The notes under the pieces: generated by a model
The model's database searches: none
The model's input: the letters and a program-made list of their open reading frames with translations, nothing else
What the model was told of the DNA's origin: nothing
Program-made: the position numbers and the translations under genes
Part shown: positions 7,844 through 16,904 of the stretch, piece after piece
How positions within the stretch are numbered: position 1 is the stretch's first letter
Layout: each line of letters opens with the position of its first letter
Source of the DNA: Pelagomonas calceolata
Lineage: Eukaryota; Sar; Pelagophyceae; Pelagomonadales; Pelagomonadaceae
Reading direction: 5' to 3'
Assembly: GCA_918797485.1 (NCBI GenBank)
Contig: CAKKNE010000006.1
Span: 1,426,001-1,490,000, forward strand
Length of the DNA: 64,000 bases

Positions 7844-8337
7844 CGCTATAATTTTTTTTATATCTGGCTTGTCAGTATGCGGCTGTGGTCCCTGTTTCCG
7901 GCGTTTTCTCCGACTGTGGTTCGTTTGCGTCCTTCACGGCATCATCATTAATGCCCTCACTCGTCTCAATAGCGCCTTCGCCGCGCGGTACCCTGCCAAC
8001 CACACCCACCTTAACCACACCCATGCCTGAGTTACTCAAGTAATTCCCCGGCAGTCGAGCGCTCGACGAGATGACTCGGCCGCGGCCGAAAGATCCATAG
8101 CGCTCGTTTCGATTTTTCCTAGTGTCTTACAAGACGCTAGCTAGCTCGGCGGCGGAATTCACGCGATTTCACGCGCTGGGATTGCACACTAAGGTATTTG
8201 GTGACAGACACGTCGCTCTGCCGAACGCCTCCAGCGATTCACCAAGCTCCCGCGCCGTCGAACAGCGCTGAAACCACAAACCCATCTGTGGTCCGCACGG
8301 AAGGCCGCGCTCAAACGCGACGTATAGTTAATAACCA
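7844..8337. other. Divergent intergenic region
   Basis: Contains the CTAG palindrome at 8119-8144. The half nearer the Cys-rich gene is AT-richer and pyrimidine-rich. No coding sequence recognised. Confidence 0.6.
8119..8144 (+). promoter_or_regulatory. CTAG-TGTCTTACA-CTAG element, site 2
   Basis: CCTAGTGTCTTACA, then AGACGCTAGCTAGC. It lies 276 bp upstream of the Cys-rich protein start and 194 bp upstream of the succinyl-CoA ligase start, between divergent genes. Confidence 0.7.
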
Positions 8338-9576
8338 ATGGCCGCGATCGCATCAGCGCTGCGCCTCGGCCAGCGCGCCACCGCCCGAGGCCGCCGCTTC
8401 CTCAACCTGCACGAGTACCAGAGCGCGCAGATCCTGGCTGCCGGCGGCGTCACCGTGCCCCGGGGCATCGCCGCCACCACCGTCGAGGAATGCGTCAAAG
8501 CCGCGGCACAATTGAAGGGAGACGAAGTCGTCATCAAGTCCCAGATTTTGGCGGGAGGAAGAGGTCTAGGAACGTTCACGAACGGCTTCCAGGGCGGCGT
8601 GCATGTCATCCCGAAGTCCAAAACCCAAGAATACGCCGAAAAGATGATCGGCCAGACGCTCGTGACCAAACAAAGCGGCCCGGAGGGCAAGCCCGTCAAT
8701 ACTGTATTGATGGCGGAGAAGATGGACTTGGTGAACGAGATGTACTTTGCTATATTGTTAGATAGGGCCTTCGGCGGTCCTGTGGTCATTGCCTGCGCGG
8801 AAGGAGGCACTTCTATTGAGGATCTCGCGGAGAAGTACCCGGAAAAAATAAAAAAGGTCCCTATTGATATTGTTGCTGGCATGACCGATCAGCAAGCGTC
8901 GGAGATTGTCGATGCGTTGGAGATCTCTGGTAGCAAACCTGCAGCCATAGAACAGGTCAAGGCCCTCTACGGCGTCTTCCGCGATAGTGATTGCACCATG
9001 GTCGAGGTGAATCCCCTCGCGGAGGACAGCAACGGTACTCTGATTGCCGCCGATGCCAAGTTAGGATTCGACGACAACACGGCCTTCCGCCAGAAAGATA
9101 TATTTGCCCAAAGGGACCACTCGCAGGAAGATCCTCGCGATGTGGCGGCCGAGAAGTGGGATTTGAACTACATTGGGTTAGATGGCTCGATTGGATGCAT
9201 GGTCAACGGCGCGGGCCTCGCGATGGCCACCATGGACATCATCCAGATGCACGGGGGCTCGCCGGCCAATTTCCTCGACGTGGGCGGTTCGGCCAAGAAG
9301 GAACAGATCGTCGAGGCCTTCAAGATCGTGACCACCGACCCTAATGTCAAAGCCATCCTCGTGAACATCTTTGGCGGGATCATGAAGTGCGACGTGATTG
9401 CGGCCGGTATTGTCGCTGGTGTCGAGGAAGTTGGGTTGCAGATTCCGCTGATTGTCAGACTGGAGGGCACGAACGTCGACGCGGGCAAGGACATTATTAG
9501 GAACTCGGGTCTGAACATCCTCGCGGCGGACGACTTGGACGACGCTGCCAAAAAAGCGGTGGCCGCGATCGCCTAG
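8338..9576 (+). CDS. sucC: Succinyl-CoA ligase beta subunit, mitochondrial
   Basis: 412 aa, close to the usual length. It carries a short mitochondrial presequence (MAAIASALRLGQRATARGRRFL), then the conserved mature start NLHEYQSAQIL. Residues 22-230 form the ATP-grasp domain (VVIKSQILAGGRGLG, MVEVNPLAEDSNG with the Mg-binding Asn and Glu). Residues about 275-405 are the CoA-ligase flavodoxin-like domain (GSIGCMVNGAGLAMATMDII, GGSPANFLDVGG, NIFGGIMKCDVIA). It converts succinyl-CoA to succinate with nucleotide phosphorylation in the TCA cycle, paired with an alpha subunit not in this window. I cannot tell ADP from GDP specificity. No intron is needed. Codon use is milder in GC than in neighbours, as expected for a highly expressed gene. 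Confidence 0.95.
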   Translation: MAAIASALRLGQRATARGRRFLNLHEYQSAQILAAGGVTVPRGIAATTVEECVKAAAQLKGDEVVIKSQILAGGRGLGTFTNGFQGGVHVIPKSKTQEYAEKMIGQTLVTKQSGPEGKPVNTVLMAEKMDLVNEMYFAILLDRAFGGPVVIACAEGGTSIEDLAEKYPEKIKKVPIDIVAGMTDQQASEIVDALEISGSKPAAIEQVKALYGVFRDSDCTMVEVNPLAEDSNGTLIAADAKLGFDDNTAFRQKDIFAQRDHSQEDPRDVAAEKWDLNYIGLDGSIGCMVNGAGLAMATMDIIQMHGGSPANFLDVGGSAKKEQIVEAFKIVTTDPNVKAILVNIFGGIMKCDVIAAGIVAGVEEVGLQIPLIVRLEGTNVDAGKDIIRNSGLNILAADDLDDAAKKAVAAIA

Positions 9577-9715
9577 TTGCCCGGGGGTTATATATAAGCA
9601 CTAGCTTCGTCCACTTCTCCACGCCATCGAGCAGACGCAGCGCCAGGGGCATCGTCGCGTCGACGGCGTGGGGACTGGCGCGGGCAAATGGAGAGTCGTG
9701 GTAAAAACGCCTTAC
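9577..9715. other. Convergent intergenic spacer with introner-like inverted repeat
   Basis: Between the stops of the succinyl-CoA ligase and HMG-box genes. Positions 9622-9672 hold CCACGCCATCGAGCAGACG and the near inverse CGTCGCGTCGACGGCGTGG, the same motif that marks introner cores in introns here, so an introner copy may sit in a 3' UTR. Confidence 0.5.
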
Positions 9716-10987
9716 TCAGGACCTCCTCTTCAGCCAGTTCGCGATCATCGAGTAGTAGTGCTTGAGTAAATCCGTCGGCGGCTCTTCCGAAATTTCAGAA
9801 GCGAAGCGCCGCGCGAGCGCCTCGTGCGCGCGCGACGACAGATCCAGCGCGTCTTCATGCGTCGGCTCCCGTTCCCAGAGCGCCCGTTGACTCTCCAGGA
9901 CCGCCTTCTGCGCGTCGGAAAAGTGCGCGGCGTTCGCCAGGCCTGACCCCTCCTCCGTCACTCGACTGTCGCCGCTCAGGTCCGCGTTCACCGCGGCCCG
10001 CCGCTTCTTCCGCGGGCCGTCCTCGCACTGCTTCTCCTGCCACTCGCTATACCTCGAAGCGTACTCCTCCTTGAGCTTCGCGCTTCGACGCTTGTAGTCC
10101 GATTTTACGGGGTCTTCGTCAGTCATCGCCGCCCAGTCGGCCTTCATCTTCTTCAGCAGGTCCGGAGGATTTAATGAGGGGAATTTCGTTCTATAAGTCT
10201 CCTTGAGGTCGCGGGACCACATGTCTAGGGCCTTGGGGTAACTTGTCGGTAGGGGCGGCGTGTCGCCACTCGTCGACACGTCACCTGACAATCTCTTCGC
10301 CTTGTTGATGGCCGCAGGATGAGTGGAAGGAACGAAGCCCTTGCAGGTCTTGACGAGGTTCCACTTCGCGGCCCAGGCCTTTTCGTCCTCGAGGAATTTG
10401 GGCATCGTTCTATCATATTCGGCTTGGTACGGTTGCCTCTGTTCTGGTGTCAAAGCTTTATACAGCTCGCTAATCTGTTTACGGACCTGGGCCTCGCTCT
10501 TCTGCGCACCTATCGTTTCCCGAGGCTTCGTCGCGCGGGACCATAAATCAAAAACGGAAGGAGGCTTTCGCGGTCGATCCGAATCCCAGGGCTCCGGTTG
10601 GACGCCCTGCGCCTCCTGCCAGGCGTCGCGCTCGGCGTGGGCCTGTTGCACGTAGGGCGCTCTAGCTGCCTCGCCCAGCTCCGCCCAGGTCAGCCGCATC
10701 TTCTCGTTGAGTTGCATCGGTTCCAACTCAGGATGTTGCCGCGCCAACCGGTCGCGCTGGGCGTCCCGATAGCGGTCGTAGGCCGACTTGGGCTGCATGA
10801 AGGACGGTTCGGATTTAATCGCTTCCGGTACTGGCTCTTCGGGCTCCTCGGGGGTTCCCCTTTTGGAAATGGCCTCGAGGGCCGCGTCCGTCGCGGCGTC
10901 CCTTGCCGAGGCCGGGCACCTTTCTAAGACGTCGAAGAGCTCTAGTATTAATTCTTCGCTGTTGTTGCTCGCCGCGACGGCGGTCAT
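9716..10987 (-). CDS. HMG-box protein with three HMG-like domains
   Basis: 423 aa if started at the ATG at 10987; the frame stays open upstream but that stretch lies in the divergent promoter. Three HMG-box-like modules follow a short acidic N-terminus: KSAYDRYRDAQRDRLARQHP..., FDLWSRATKPRETIG...LYKALTPEQRQPYQAEY, and KALDMWSRDLKETYRTKFPSL...YKRRSAKLKEEYASRY. Each shows the spaced aromatic and basic residues of the L-shaped three-helix fold. A basic KKRRAA segment may be a nuclear signal. HMG-box proteins bend DNA and act in chromatin or mitochondrial nucleoids; which applies here cannot be read. The CTAG palindrome at 11153 is 166 bp upstream of the chosen start. Confidence 0.75.
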   Translation of the reverse strand: MTAVAASNNSEELILELFDVLERCPASARDAATDAALEAISKRGTPEEPEEPVPEAIKSEPSFMQPKSAYDRYRDAQRDRLARQHPELEPMQLNEKMRLTWAELGEAARAPYVQQAHAERDAWQEAQGVQPEPWDSDRPRKPPSVFDLWSRATKPRETIGAQKSEAQVRKQISELYKALTPEQRQPYQAEYDRTMPKFLEDEKAWAAKWNLVKTCKGFVPSTHPAAINKAKRLSGDVSTSGDTPPLPTSYPKALDMWSRDLKETYRTKFPSLNPPDLLKKMKADWAAMTDEDPVKSDYKRRSAKLKEEYASRYSEWQEKQCEDGPRKKRRAAVNADLSGDSRVTEEGSGLANAAHFSDAQKAVLESQRALWEREPTHEDALDLSSRAHEALARRFASEISEEPPTDLLKHYYSMIANWLKRRS

Positions 10988-11455
10988 GGTTGGGAGAGGC
11001 TGTGGGCTCTCCGAGGCTGGAGCGGATTGGCGGCGCGTTACGCGTGGAAGCGCTGCTCTCGCGGTCGTGGGCGACGCAGGCGAACGCTGTCCAGTAGTAA
11101 CTCCCAGCAGTAGGCTGGCTATAGCCTCCCAAAGCTCGCGGCCGAAAACACGGCTAGCTAGCGGCCTGTAAGACACTAGCAAGCAGCAAATTTCGAGTTC
11201 GGACGCGTCTGGACGAGTTTGAACCGTCCGGGCGGCGCCCGGAGTGGTCGGGACGCCTCCCGGGCCGCCCCGCCGGGCAGCCCTCAAAGCAAAAACAGGC
11301 AGTGGGCGGGAGACGCCGGCCGCACGCCTCGTCGCCGCGCCATAGGGACTCGTCGCTTCTGCAGCAGACGCATTACTCGCGCCCGAGGCAGCCCGCATTG
11401 CCGCGCAACCCATCGCTGGGGCAGCCCCTCTCACTCAAAGGCAGCCCAAGCAAGC
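10988..11455. other. Divergent intergenic region
   Basis: Contains the CTAG palindrome at 11153-11180. Although open in several frames, I see no domain or codon pattern and treat it as the shared promoter and 5' leaders of the HMG-box and SCAR genes. Confidence 0.55.
11153..11180 (-). promoter_or_regulatory. CTAG-TGTCTTACAG-CTAG element, site 3
   Basis: On the minus strand GCTAGTGTCTTACAGGCC, then GCTAGCTAGC. It lies 166 bp upstream of the HMG-box start and 276 bp upstream of the SCAR start. Confidence 0.7.
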
Positions 11456-12805
11456 ATGCCTCTCGCCCGGCGGCGCATCGGCTCGTCCTTCGAGTATGGC
11501 CACCCGGACCTGTACCAGAACTCCCAGGCGGACACGATGCTGCAAGACGTGACGATGGCCTCGTCGACAGGCACGCTCGCGCAAATTGGGCTCCTGAGCC
11601 ACTACGCGACCGAACTGTTCTCGGACTTATTTACGACGGCACAAGGCTTGCAGGAACGCCTGGATTCCGCGACGTCGCGCGTGCGCACGTTGAACGCGCA
11701 GCTGCCTCGAGTGTGTGATGTTGTGGCGAGATGTGACGGCGATAGTGTTCATAGAAGTGGCACGCTACCGGAGCGGGAGCACCCGCAGCGCGTCCAGTTT
11801 ACGGTGGAGACGATGCCGCGAGGGCTGCGGGAGCGGTACGACGCGCTCGAGCCGCCGCCCGATTTTTCTAGAATTGATGCTTTACTACCTCCAGAGGTCC
11901 TGGAGAAGGAAGGGCCGTCGTCGCAAAAGTTCTCGCACCCCGGTCTATTCTTGGACCAGTGGGCTCAGGAAGAACTGCGGAAGATGGAGGAGTTGAAGAA
12001 GCGGCGCCAGGAGGAACGCGAGGAGCGGCGGCGACGGCGGAAGGCGCTTCCCAAAAGAGAGAGGAAGCCGGTGCCGAAGGTCGAGGCGCCGCCTCTTATT
12101 GCGGAGGACCAAGCGCCTCCGGCGGAGAGCGCGCCTGTTACGCCAGCGACGCGCGAGGAGCGGCCGACGATCGAGATCCCAGAAACGCCGCCGCCCGTCG
12201 TGCCGCCGCCGACCATCGACAACTCGCCGTCCGCGCGCGAGTCCGAGGACTACGCGCGCTTCGCGCGCATGCTGCGCATGGGCGTTCCCAAGCAAGCCGT
12301 CGCGGCCAAGATGCAAGCCGAAGGTCTGGATCCGTCTGTGTTGGACGACAGCGACGACGACAGCGCGGCGTCGCCCGTCCAACCACAAATCGCGCGCAAG
12401 AAGCCGCCGCCGCCGCCCATGCCGCGGAAGAAGCCTCCTCCGCCTCCGATGCCGAAGACAGCGGCGCAGCCGTCCCCACCGAAGAAGAAGCCGCCGCCGC
12501 CGCCCATGCCCAAGGCGAAGGCGCCCGCGATGCCGTCCGGTTTACTAGGAGCCATCCAGCGCGGCGCGGCGCTCAAGGAGGTGGAATCGGCGCCGCGACC
12601 GGAGCGGCCCGAGAGCGCGCTGCTCCAGGCCATCAAGTCCGGCGGGACGCTGCGGAAAGTGGTCCGAGAGCAGAAGCCGCGGCCCGCGCGGCGGGGCCTG
12701 TTCGGCGGCGAGGTGGACAAGATCCTCGCGCTCCGCGCGCGCGTCGGCGCCGAGACGGACTCCTCGAGCGGCTCCGAGTGGGACGCAGGGAGCGACTCGG
12801 GTTAA
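11456..12805 (+). CDS. SCAR/WAVE-family actin nucleation-promoting factor
   Basis: 449 aa from ATG 11456. Residues 1-90 are the WAVE homology domain (RRIGSSFEYGHPDLYQN, LSHYATELFSDLFTTAQGLQERL) that joins the Abi/Nap/PIR complex. A basic coiled segment of RRR repeats follows. The motif YARFARMLRMGVPKQAVAAKMQAEGLDP resembles that of CCDC53 and related WASH/WAVE proteins. Then come three polyproline runs (KKPPPPPMP) that would recruit profilin-actin, two WH2 actin-binding motifs (LLGAIQRGAALKEV and LLQAIKSGGTLRKV), and an acidic tail ending in Asp/Glu with Trp (SEWDAGSDSG), which binds Arp2/3. The product should relay Rac-type signals to actin branching. The C-terminal third is duplicated at 13497-13980. 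Confidence 0.9.
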   Translation: MPLARRRIGSSFEYGHPDLYQNSQADTMLQDVTMASSTGTLAQIGLLSHYATELFSDLFTTAQGLQERLDSATSRVRTLNAQLPRVCDVVARCDGDSVHRSGTLPEREHPQRVQFTVETMPRGLRERYDALEPPPDFSRIDALLPPEVLEKEGPSSQKFSHPGLFLDQWAQEELRKMEELKKRRQEEREERRRRRKALPKRERKPVPKVEAPPLIAEDQAPPAESAPVTPATREERPTIEIPETPPPVVPPPTIDNSPSARESEDYARFARMLRMGVPKQAVAAKMQAEGLDPSVLDDSDDDSAASPVQPQIARKKPPPPPMPRKKPPPPPMPKTAAQPSPPKKKPPPPPMPKAKAPAMPSGLLGAIQRGAALKEVESAPRPERPESALLQAIKSGGTLRKVVREQKPRPARRGLFGGEVDKILALRARVGAETDSSSGSEWDAGSDSG

Positions 12806-12829
12806 TTTTTGTGTGGTTTTCTTAGGCGC

Positions 12830-13496
12830 CTAGTGGCCGAGCTGGTAGATGAATGGCGTGTACTGGCAACGCCAGTAGCCGAGGATGTGCCAGGCGATCT
12901 CCGGCGGACACCGGACGAGGAATTCGAGGCTTCGCATGTTCGGGCCGTTGTGGCGCGTCGCACGCGGGAGGACGGCGCGCCGTCGAAGCGCGAGGCTCCG
13001 GAGCCGAAGGACCGCCGCGCGAGGTCTCCGGTCGTAAGCTCTCCAGCCGCCGGCCGCGCGTACCCCTGCGACCACGACCCTCAGGGCATCGAAGCAGTTG
13101 CCGGGGGGCAGGGGCGGGTCAGCCCGGTTTTCTTGTTCATCCAGAAGCAGTTCGGAGGAATGGATAGTTCCAGTTACCGGGTTCCTCCAAGCACAATCCA
13201 GCGACGGCAGAGCTCGCATTAGCAAGAGTGACATCTCCATGCCAGAACGTGACGGTCCGGCTTGTCTCATTCTCTGGTACACCAGCGACAGCGGATTATG
13301 GTTTCGATAATTCAGCGCGAGAACGTTTGCCCCCGCGTTGAGCAAAAGAGCCGCTAGAGGGACCTCGGGCCCGGATTCTGAATGGCTACTCTCCCTGGCA
13401 CGGCCATAATTCCGACCATGTGCAGCGTAATGGAGCGGCGTGTACCCATGTTGGTCGCTGTGGTTCACGTCCGCGCCTCGCGCGAGCAAGAGCGGG
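12830..13496 (-). pseudogene. Ankyrin-repeat gene, 5'-truncated
   Basis: The minus-strand frame reads LLLARGADVNHSDQHGYTPLHYAAHG, then LAALLLNAGANVLALNYRNHNPLSL, both ankyrin repeats, and a C-terminal MRSLEFLVRCPPEIAWHILGYW cap similar in style to the end of the 48-kb ankyrin gene. Ankyrin homology stops abruptly at about 13497, where the sequence becomes the C-terminal half of a SCAR gene on the other strand. No plausible start lies inside the ankyrin part, and upstream residues in this frame are antisense of SCAR, so I read it as broken at its 5' end. It could still be expressed from the opposite side of the junction. Confidence 0.6.
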
Positions 13497-13980
13497 TGTC
13501 CCGAAGCCCGCGGTGGCCCAGAAGATGCGGACCGACGGGTTGGATCCCTCGGTCCTGGACGATAGCGACGACGACAGTAGTGTGGACTCGTCCGTGACGT
13601 CGAAGCGGTCGTCGGCGCCGCCGCCTCCCCCATTGCCGCGGCCGGCGGTGGTCGTCGAGGACGAGCCCGTGCGAGCCGCGACGCCGACGCAGGGTCTTAT
13701 GTCCGGCAATTTGTTGTCAGCTATTCAACAAGGGACTACTCTAAAAAAAGCGGTTGTGGAGGAAGAAGAAGTCCGAGAGAAGCCGAACGACCTGCTGAGC
13801 GCCATCAAGCGCGGCGCGAACCTGCGGAAAGTGTCCGACGCGCCGCCCGCCGAGCCGCCGAAGACGCAGGGTCGGGGCGGATTATTAGGAAACGAGGTCG
13901 ACAAGATCCTCAACCTGCGGGCGAAGATCGCGGCGGCGTCGGAGTCGTCTTCATCAGACTCGGGGAGCGACTGGGACTAA
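13497..13980 (+). pseudogene. Partial duplicate of the SCAR/WAVE C-terminus
   Basis: Encodes GVPKPAVAQKMRTDGLDPSVLDDSDDD, a polyproline run, two WH2 motifs (LLSAIQQGTTLKKA, LLSAIKRGANLRKV), then GNEVDKILNLRAKIA and an acidic tail SGSDWD. Order and residues match 12270-12805. The WAVE homology domain is missing and there is no start codon of its own; upstream the sequence is antisense ankyrin. It is probably a non-functional fragment of a tandem duplicate, although WH2 motifs and acidic Trp are intact, so purifying selection may have acted until recently. Confidence 0.65.
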
Positions 13981-14066
13981 CTTATACGTAGCTGTAGTTA
14001 CCGCACCTCGGCGACGGCGTCTCGCGGGCGGGAGCGGCTGGGACTAACTATACGTGGCTAGTTCTT
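13967..14066 (+). repeat. Short duplication around the stop of the SCAR fragment
   Basis: The segment GACTGGGACTAACTTATACG (13968 onward) recurs as GCTGGGACTAACTATACG about 66 bp later, so the stop codon and first 3' bases are duplicated. Confidence 0.5.
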
Positions 14067-14146
14067 GCCGCCCTGGCGACGGCCGTAGGAAACGTAGTAG
14101 AGACATAGAGGACGGTTACCGGGGGGGGGGATGGAAAGCGAGACGC

Positions 14147-15450
14147 CTACTTCCAGGACGAGCCGTAGAGCTGCGTCTCCGTGTGGCCGTGGAGCTTGCG
14201 CTTCTTCGGGATGCCCTCGGCCGTCGCCTCCTTGGCGCCGCCCTCGCGGTCGCGGAAGTTCACGGCGTCCCCTTTGACGTCGGAGATGCCGACCATGGCC
14301 TTGCCGAGGTTCGTCGACGTCTCTAACAGCACTTTGGGGTCGCTGTAGTGGGCGACCGCGCGCACGATGGCCTTGGCTCTTTTTTCCGGGTCCTCGGACT
14401 TGAAGATGCCGGAGCCCACGAACACGCCGTCCATGCCGAGCTGCATCATGAGCGCCGCGTCCGCCGGCGTGGCGACGCCGCCGGCCGCGAAGTTTACGAC
14501 GGGCAGTCTACCCTCTTCGGCCACTTGCTTCACGAGTTCGTACGGAGCCTGCATCTCCTTCGCCGCCACAAACAGCTCGTCCTCGTCCATGGTCGTGAGC
14601 ATCTTGATCTGCTTCTGGACCGTGCGCGCGTGTCTCACGGCCTCTACGACGTTCCCCGTGCCGGCCTCGCCCTTCGTCCTGAGCATGGAGGCGCCCTCGG
14701 CCACTCTACGGAGCGCCTCACCTAAATTGCGGCACCCGCACACGAAGGGCACCGTGAACTTGTTCTTGTTGATGTGGTTGTCCTCGTCGGCCATCGTCAG
14801 GACCTCGGACTCATCAATATAATCGACTTCCGCCGCCTCGAGGACCTGGGCCTCGACGAAGTGGCCGATGCGCGCCTTCGCCATGACCGGAATGGTCACG
14901 GCCTTCTTGATGCCCTCGATCATCTGCGGGTCGCTCATGCGCGCGACGCCGCCATCAGCTCTAATGTCGGCGGGGATGCGCTCCAAAGCCATGACGGCGA
15001 CGGCGCCGGCGGCCTCGGCCTGCGTTGGGGTCGCGTCGATGGCGTGGCGCGGCGTTTCCGCGCTCTGATTCAGCGGTCGGCGGCCGGGTGTGTGTGGTCT
15101 TGGGTTTGCGGCGTCTTCTGTAGACGCGTGCGCCGCGGACCGGCGCATCGATGGCGCGGACCGCCCGGCCGGGGTGTGGCGCGGCGTGGCGCGGCGTCCT
15201 GGCGCTCTGATTCAGCGCGCGCTCGGCGGCGCCGAGCTGTCCTCCCCAACAGCTCTGGAAGTTGGTAAAACGCAGCGCAAAGGTTTGCAAGGGTTCGGCA
15301 CCGATAACGCACGATGCGCGCCTGCTCGGCGTCGATGACGTCCATGATGACGCCCCCTTTGAGCATCTTGGCCATCCCAATTTTGACGTCGGCCGTGCCC
15401 GTCGTCGCCTGGCGGCTGGTCTTGTTCTTGGCGCCCTCGCCCTTGCCCAT
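14147..15450 (-). CDS. PDX1: Pyridoxal 5'-phosphate synthase, PDX1/SNZ type
   Basis: Exons 15313-15450 and 14147-15019 give 336 aa. Exon 1 encodes [12 protein letters not shown] and [24 protein letters not shown]; exon 2 resumes with [20 protein letters not shown], reproducing the PDX1 barrel without gap. The Schiff-base lysine region [18 protein letters not shown], the second lysine region [13 protein letters not shown] and phosphate-binding loops [16 protein letters not shown] and GVFVGSGIF are present. The enzyme makes vitamin B6 from ribose 5-phosphate, glyceraldehyde 3-phosphate and ammonia supplied by PDX2, which is not in the window. The intron (15020-15312) is introner-derived and contains an internal duplication. 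The protein ends with a longer Lys/His tail than bacterial forms. Confidence 0.95.
15020..15312 (-). mobile_element. 293-nt introner-type intron with internal duplication
   Basis: GTGCG...CGCAG intron. Two copies of GCTGAATCAGAGCGC, each followed by a CCGCGCCACGCC stretch, lie at about 15040-15080 and 15185-15230, and the CGCCATCGACGCG core motif is present. It looks like one element inserted into, or partly duplicated within, another. Confidence 0.65.
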
Positions 15451-15818
15451 GGTTGCTTTATAAGTGATTCGGTGCTGTCCGGCGCTCGTTTGCGCTGTGA
15501 CCAGACTGCTACTCTCACTGCTGTCTGCAGTCTGCAGGCGATGGAGCTGGCACGAGACTAGCGGCCGGAAGCGGACGGAAAGTACTTCTACGGGCAAGCG
15601 GGAGATGTACCAGGAGCCCTGAACCGAAGCAAAGAGGCGTCCCGATCGTGCGGGTTTTACTCTCTAGCGTCCACGGTCCACACGCGGACCACTCGAGAGT
15701 GCCAGAGAGCAAAGACATATGTCTACAATGTCATTCTTACGCACACGCCTCCAAGCGGTAGATGCGGATCCGCCACGCGCGACTCCCAGGCCGGCGGGAT
15801 CAGCGCCGACTGCTGAAA

Positions 15819-16715
15819 TCACGTTCCAAAGTTGGCGCTGAAATCATTTTCCAACTCGTCGGCCGCGAACTGGATCTTCATGAAGGGATAGATGAAGGCG
15901 GCCGCCTTGGTCTGGTCTTCCCAGCGCGCGCAGTACGCCCGCGCCTTGTCGATGATGTAATTCGGGATCCCTCCATACATAGTTTCGTCGAGCCACACCT
16001 GGCCATATTCACCGCTCATGTCCAAGACGAAGCCCGCCGCCTGCGCCGGGTCCTCCCAGCACTCCAGCTCGTCGCCGAGCAGATTCGGCTGCTGGTGGAA
16101 AAAGAGCGGCGCGCCAATGGCCCGCGACCAAGCGGCCACGAGATCGCCGGGGTGGCACTCCCGTTCTTCAGCATCTTCGGCGAGCGAGGGCCGGCCGCTG
16201 TGGCCGGCGCGGCGCGCAAACTCGCGGTGCGAGTATTCGCACGCGGCAAGGATGCGGCGCAAGCCATCGGTAGACGGCTCCACGAGACAGAGGAAGAGGT
16301 AGGCCTCATGGTAGGAGTCCCTCGTCCACAAAAGGAGGATGAAGAGTACCTCGGCCGGCTCGAGCGCCCAGGCCTCCCGGAAGAGAGCCCGCGACGCGTC
16401 GGACAATCCGGCCAGTCGCTCCTGCCAGGTCCTCGCGCGCCCCAGAGGCGTACCGTTATCGGTCATATAACTGCCCATGACGCCTTCGATGGTCGCTTTT
16501 CCGTTTCGCGCCACCTCGCAGACGGGGCGCCAGCGGCCGCGGGTGAGGGCGCGCCGCGCCGCGGTGCGCGTGCCTTTGGATAGCTGCTTCGCTAGCGAAG
16601 CGGCATCACCCAGCGCGAGGAATTCGACGCAACGAATCTGCAGCTCCTGCGGCAGAGCAACGAATCGAGAGGGTGAGCTCTCCTGGCTGCTTTTGTGCGC
16701 ACGTAGAGCAGCCAT
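15819..16715 (-). CDS. Uncharacterised protein with F-box-like N-terminus
   Basis: 298 aa from an ATG. Residues 16-60 (RFVALPQELQIRCVEFLALGDAASLAKQLSK) follow the pattern of an F-box: leucine-proline start, helical hydrophobics, then a substrate region. The remainder (WALEPAEVLFILLLWTRDSYHEAYLFLCLVEP and later aromatic-rich segments) matches no family I know. If the F-box reading is right, the protein would be an SCF ubiquitin ligase adaptor. The CTAG element at 16802 is 87 bp upstream of the start, the shortest single-gene spacing among the seven copies. Confidence 0.6.
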   Translation of the reverse strand: MAALRAHKSSQESSPSRFVALPQELQIRCVEFLALGDAASLAKQLSKGTRTAARRALTRGRWRPVCEVARNGKATIEGVMGSYMTDNGTPLGRARTWQERLAGLSDASRALFREAWALEPAEVLFILLLWTRDSYHEAYLFLCLVEPSTDGLRRILAACEYSHREFARRAGHSGRPSLAEDAEERECHPGDLVAAWSRAIGAPLFFHQQPNLLGDELECWEDPAQAAGFVLDMSGEYGQVWLDETMYGGIPNYIIDKARAYCARWEDQTKAAAFIYPFMKIQFAADELENDFSANFGT

Positions 16716-16801
16716 GGCTCAAACGAACGCTGCGGCAGCAACGCGCGGTAGCTGGCAGACCCAAATGAAGCGTTAGCTCCGATGTTTGTCAGGGCAGCCG
16801 A

Positions 16802-16824
16802 GCTAGCGGCCTGTAAGACACTAG
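16802..16824 (-). promoter_or_regulatory. CTAG-TGTCTTACAG-CTAG element, site 4
   Basis: On the minus strand GCTAGTGTCTTACAGGCC, then GCTAG. It lies between the 3' end of the LRR gene and the start of the F-box-like gene, both on the minus strand, so it is the only copy not in a divergent gap. Confidence 0.7.
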
Positions 16825-16904
16825 CAATCAAACGTATACGCGTAGCAGCGCCTACTGTGACGGGTTCGGCGGATCAAACAAGCCGGAAAAACACAAAAGG
16901 TCCA

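Noticed and set aside
10988-11434. Upstream extension of the HMG-box frame
   Set aside because: Same promoter region; no conserved residues before MTAVAASNN.
11219-11455. Upstream extension of the SCAR frame
   Set aside because: Open but begins without ATG, lies in the divergent promoter with the CTAG element, and the WAVE domain starts right at the ATG at 11456.
12830-12870. tRNA-like string TGGCCGAGCTGGTAGA
   Set aside because: Resembles an A-box, but no T-arm, anticodon stem or acceptor follows; it is antisense of the ankyrin gene end.
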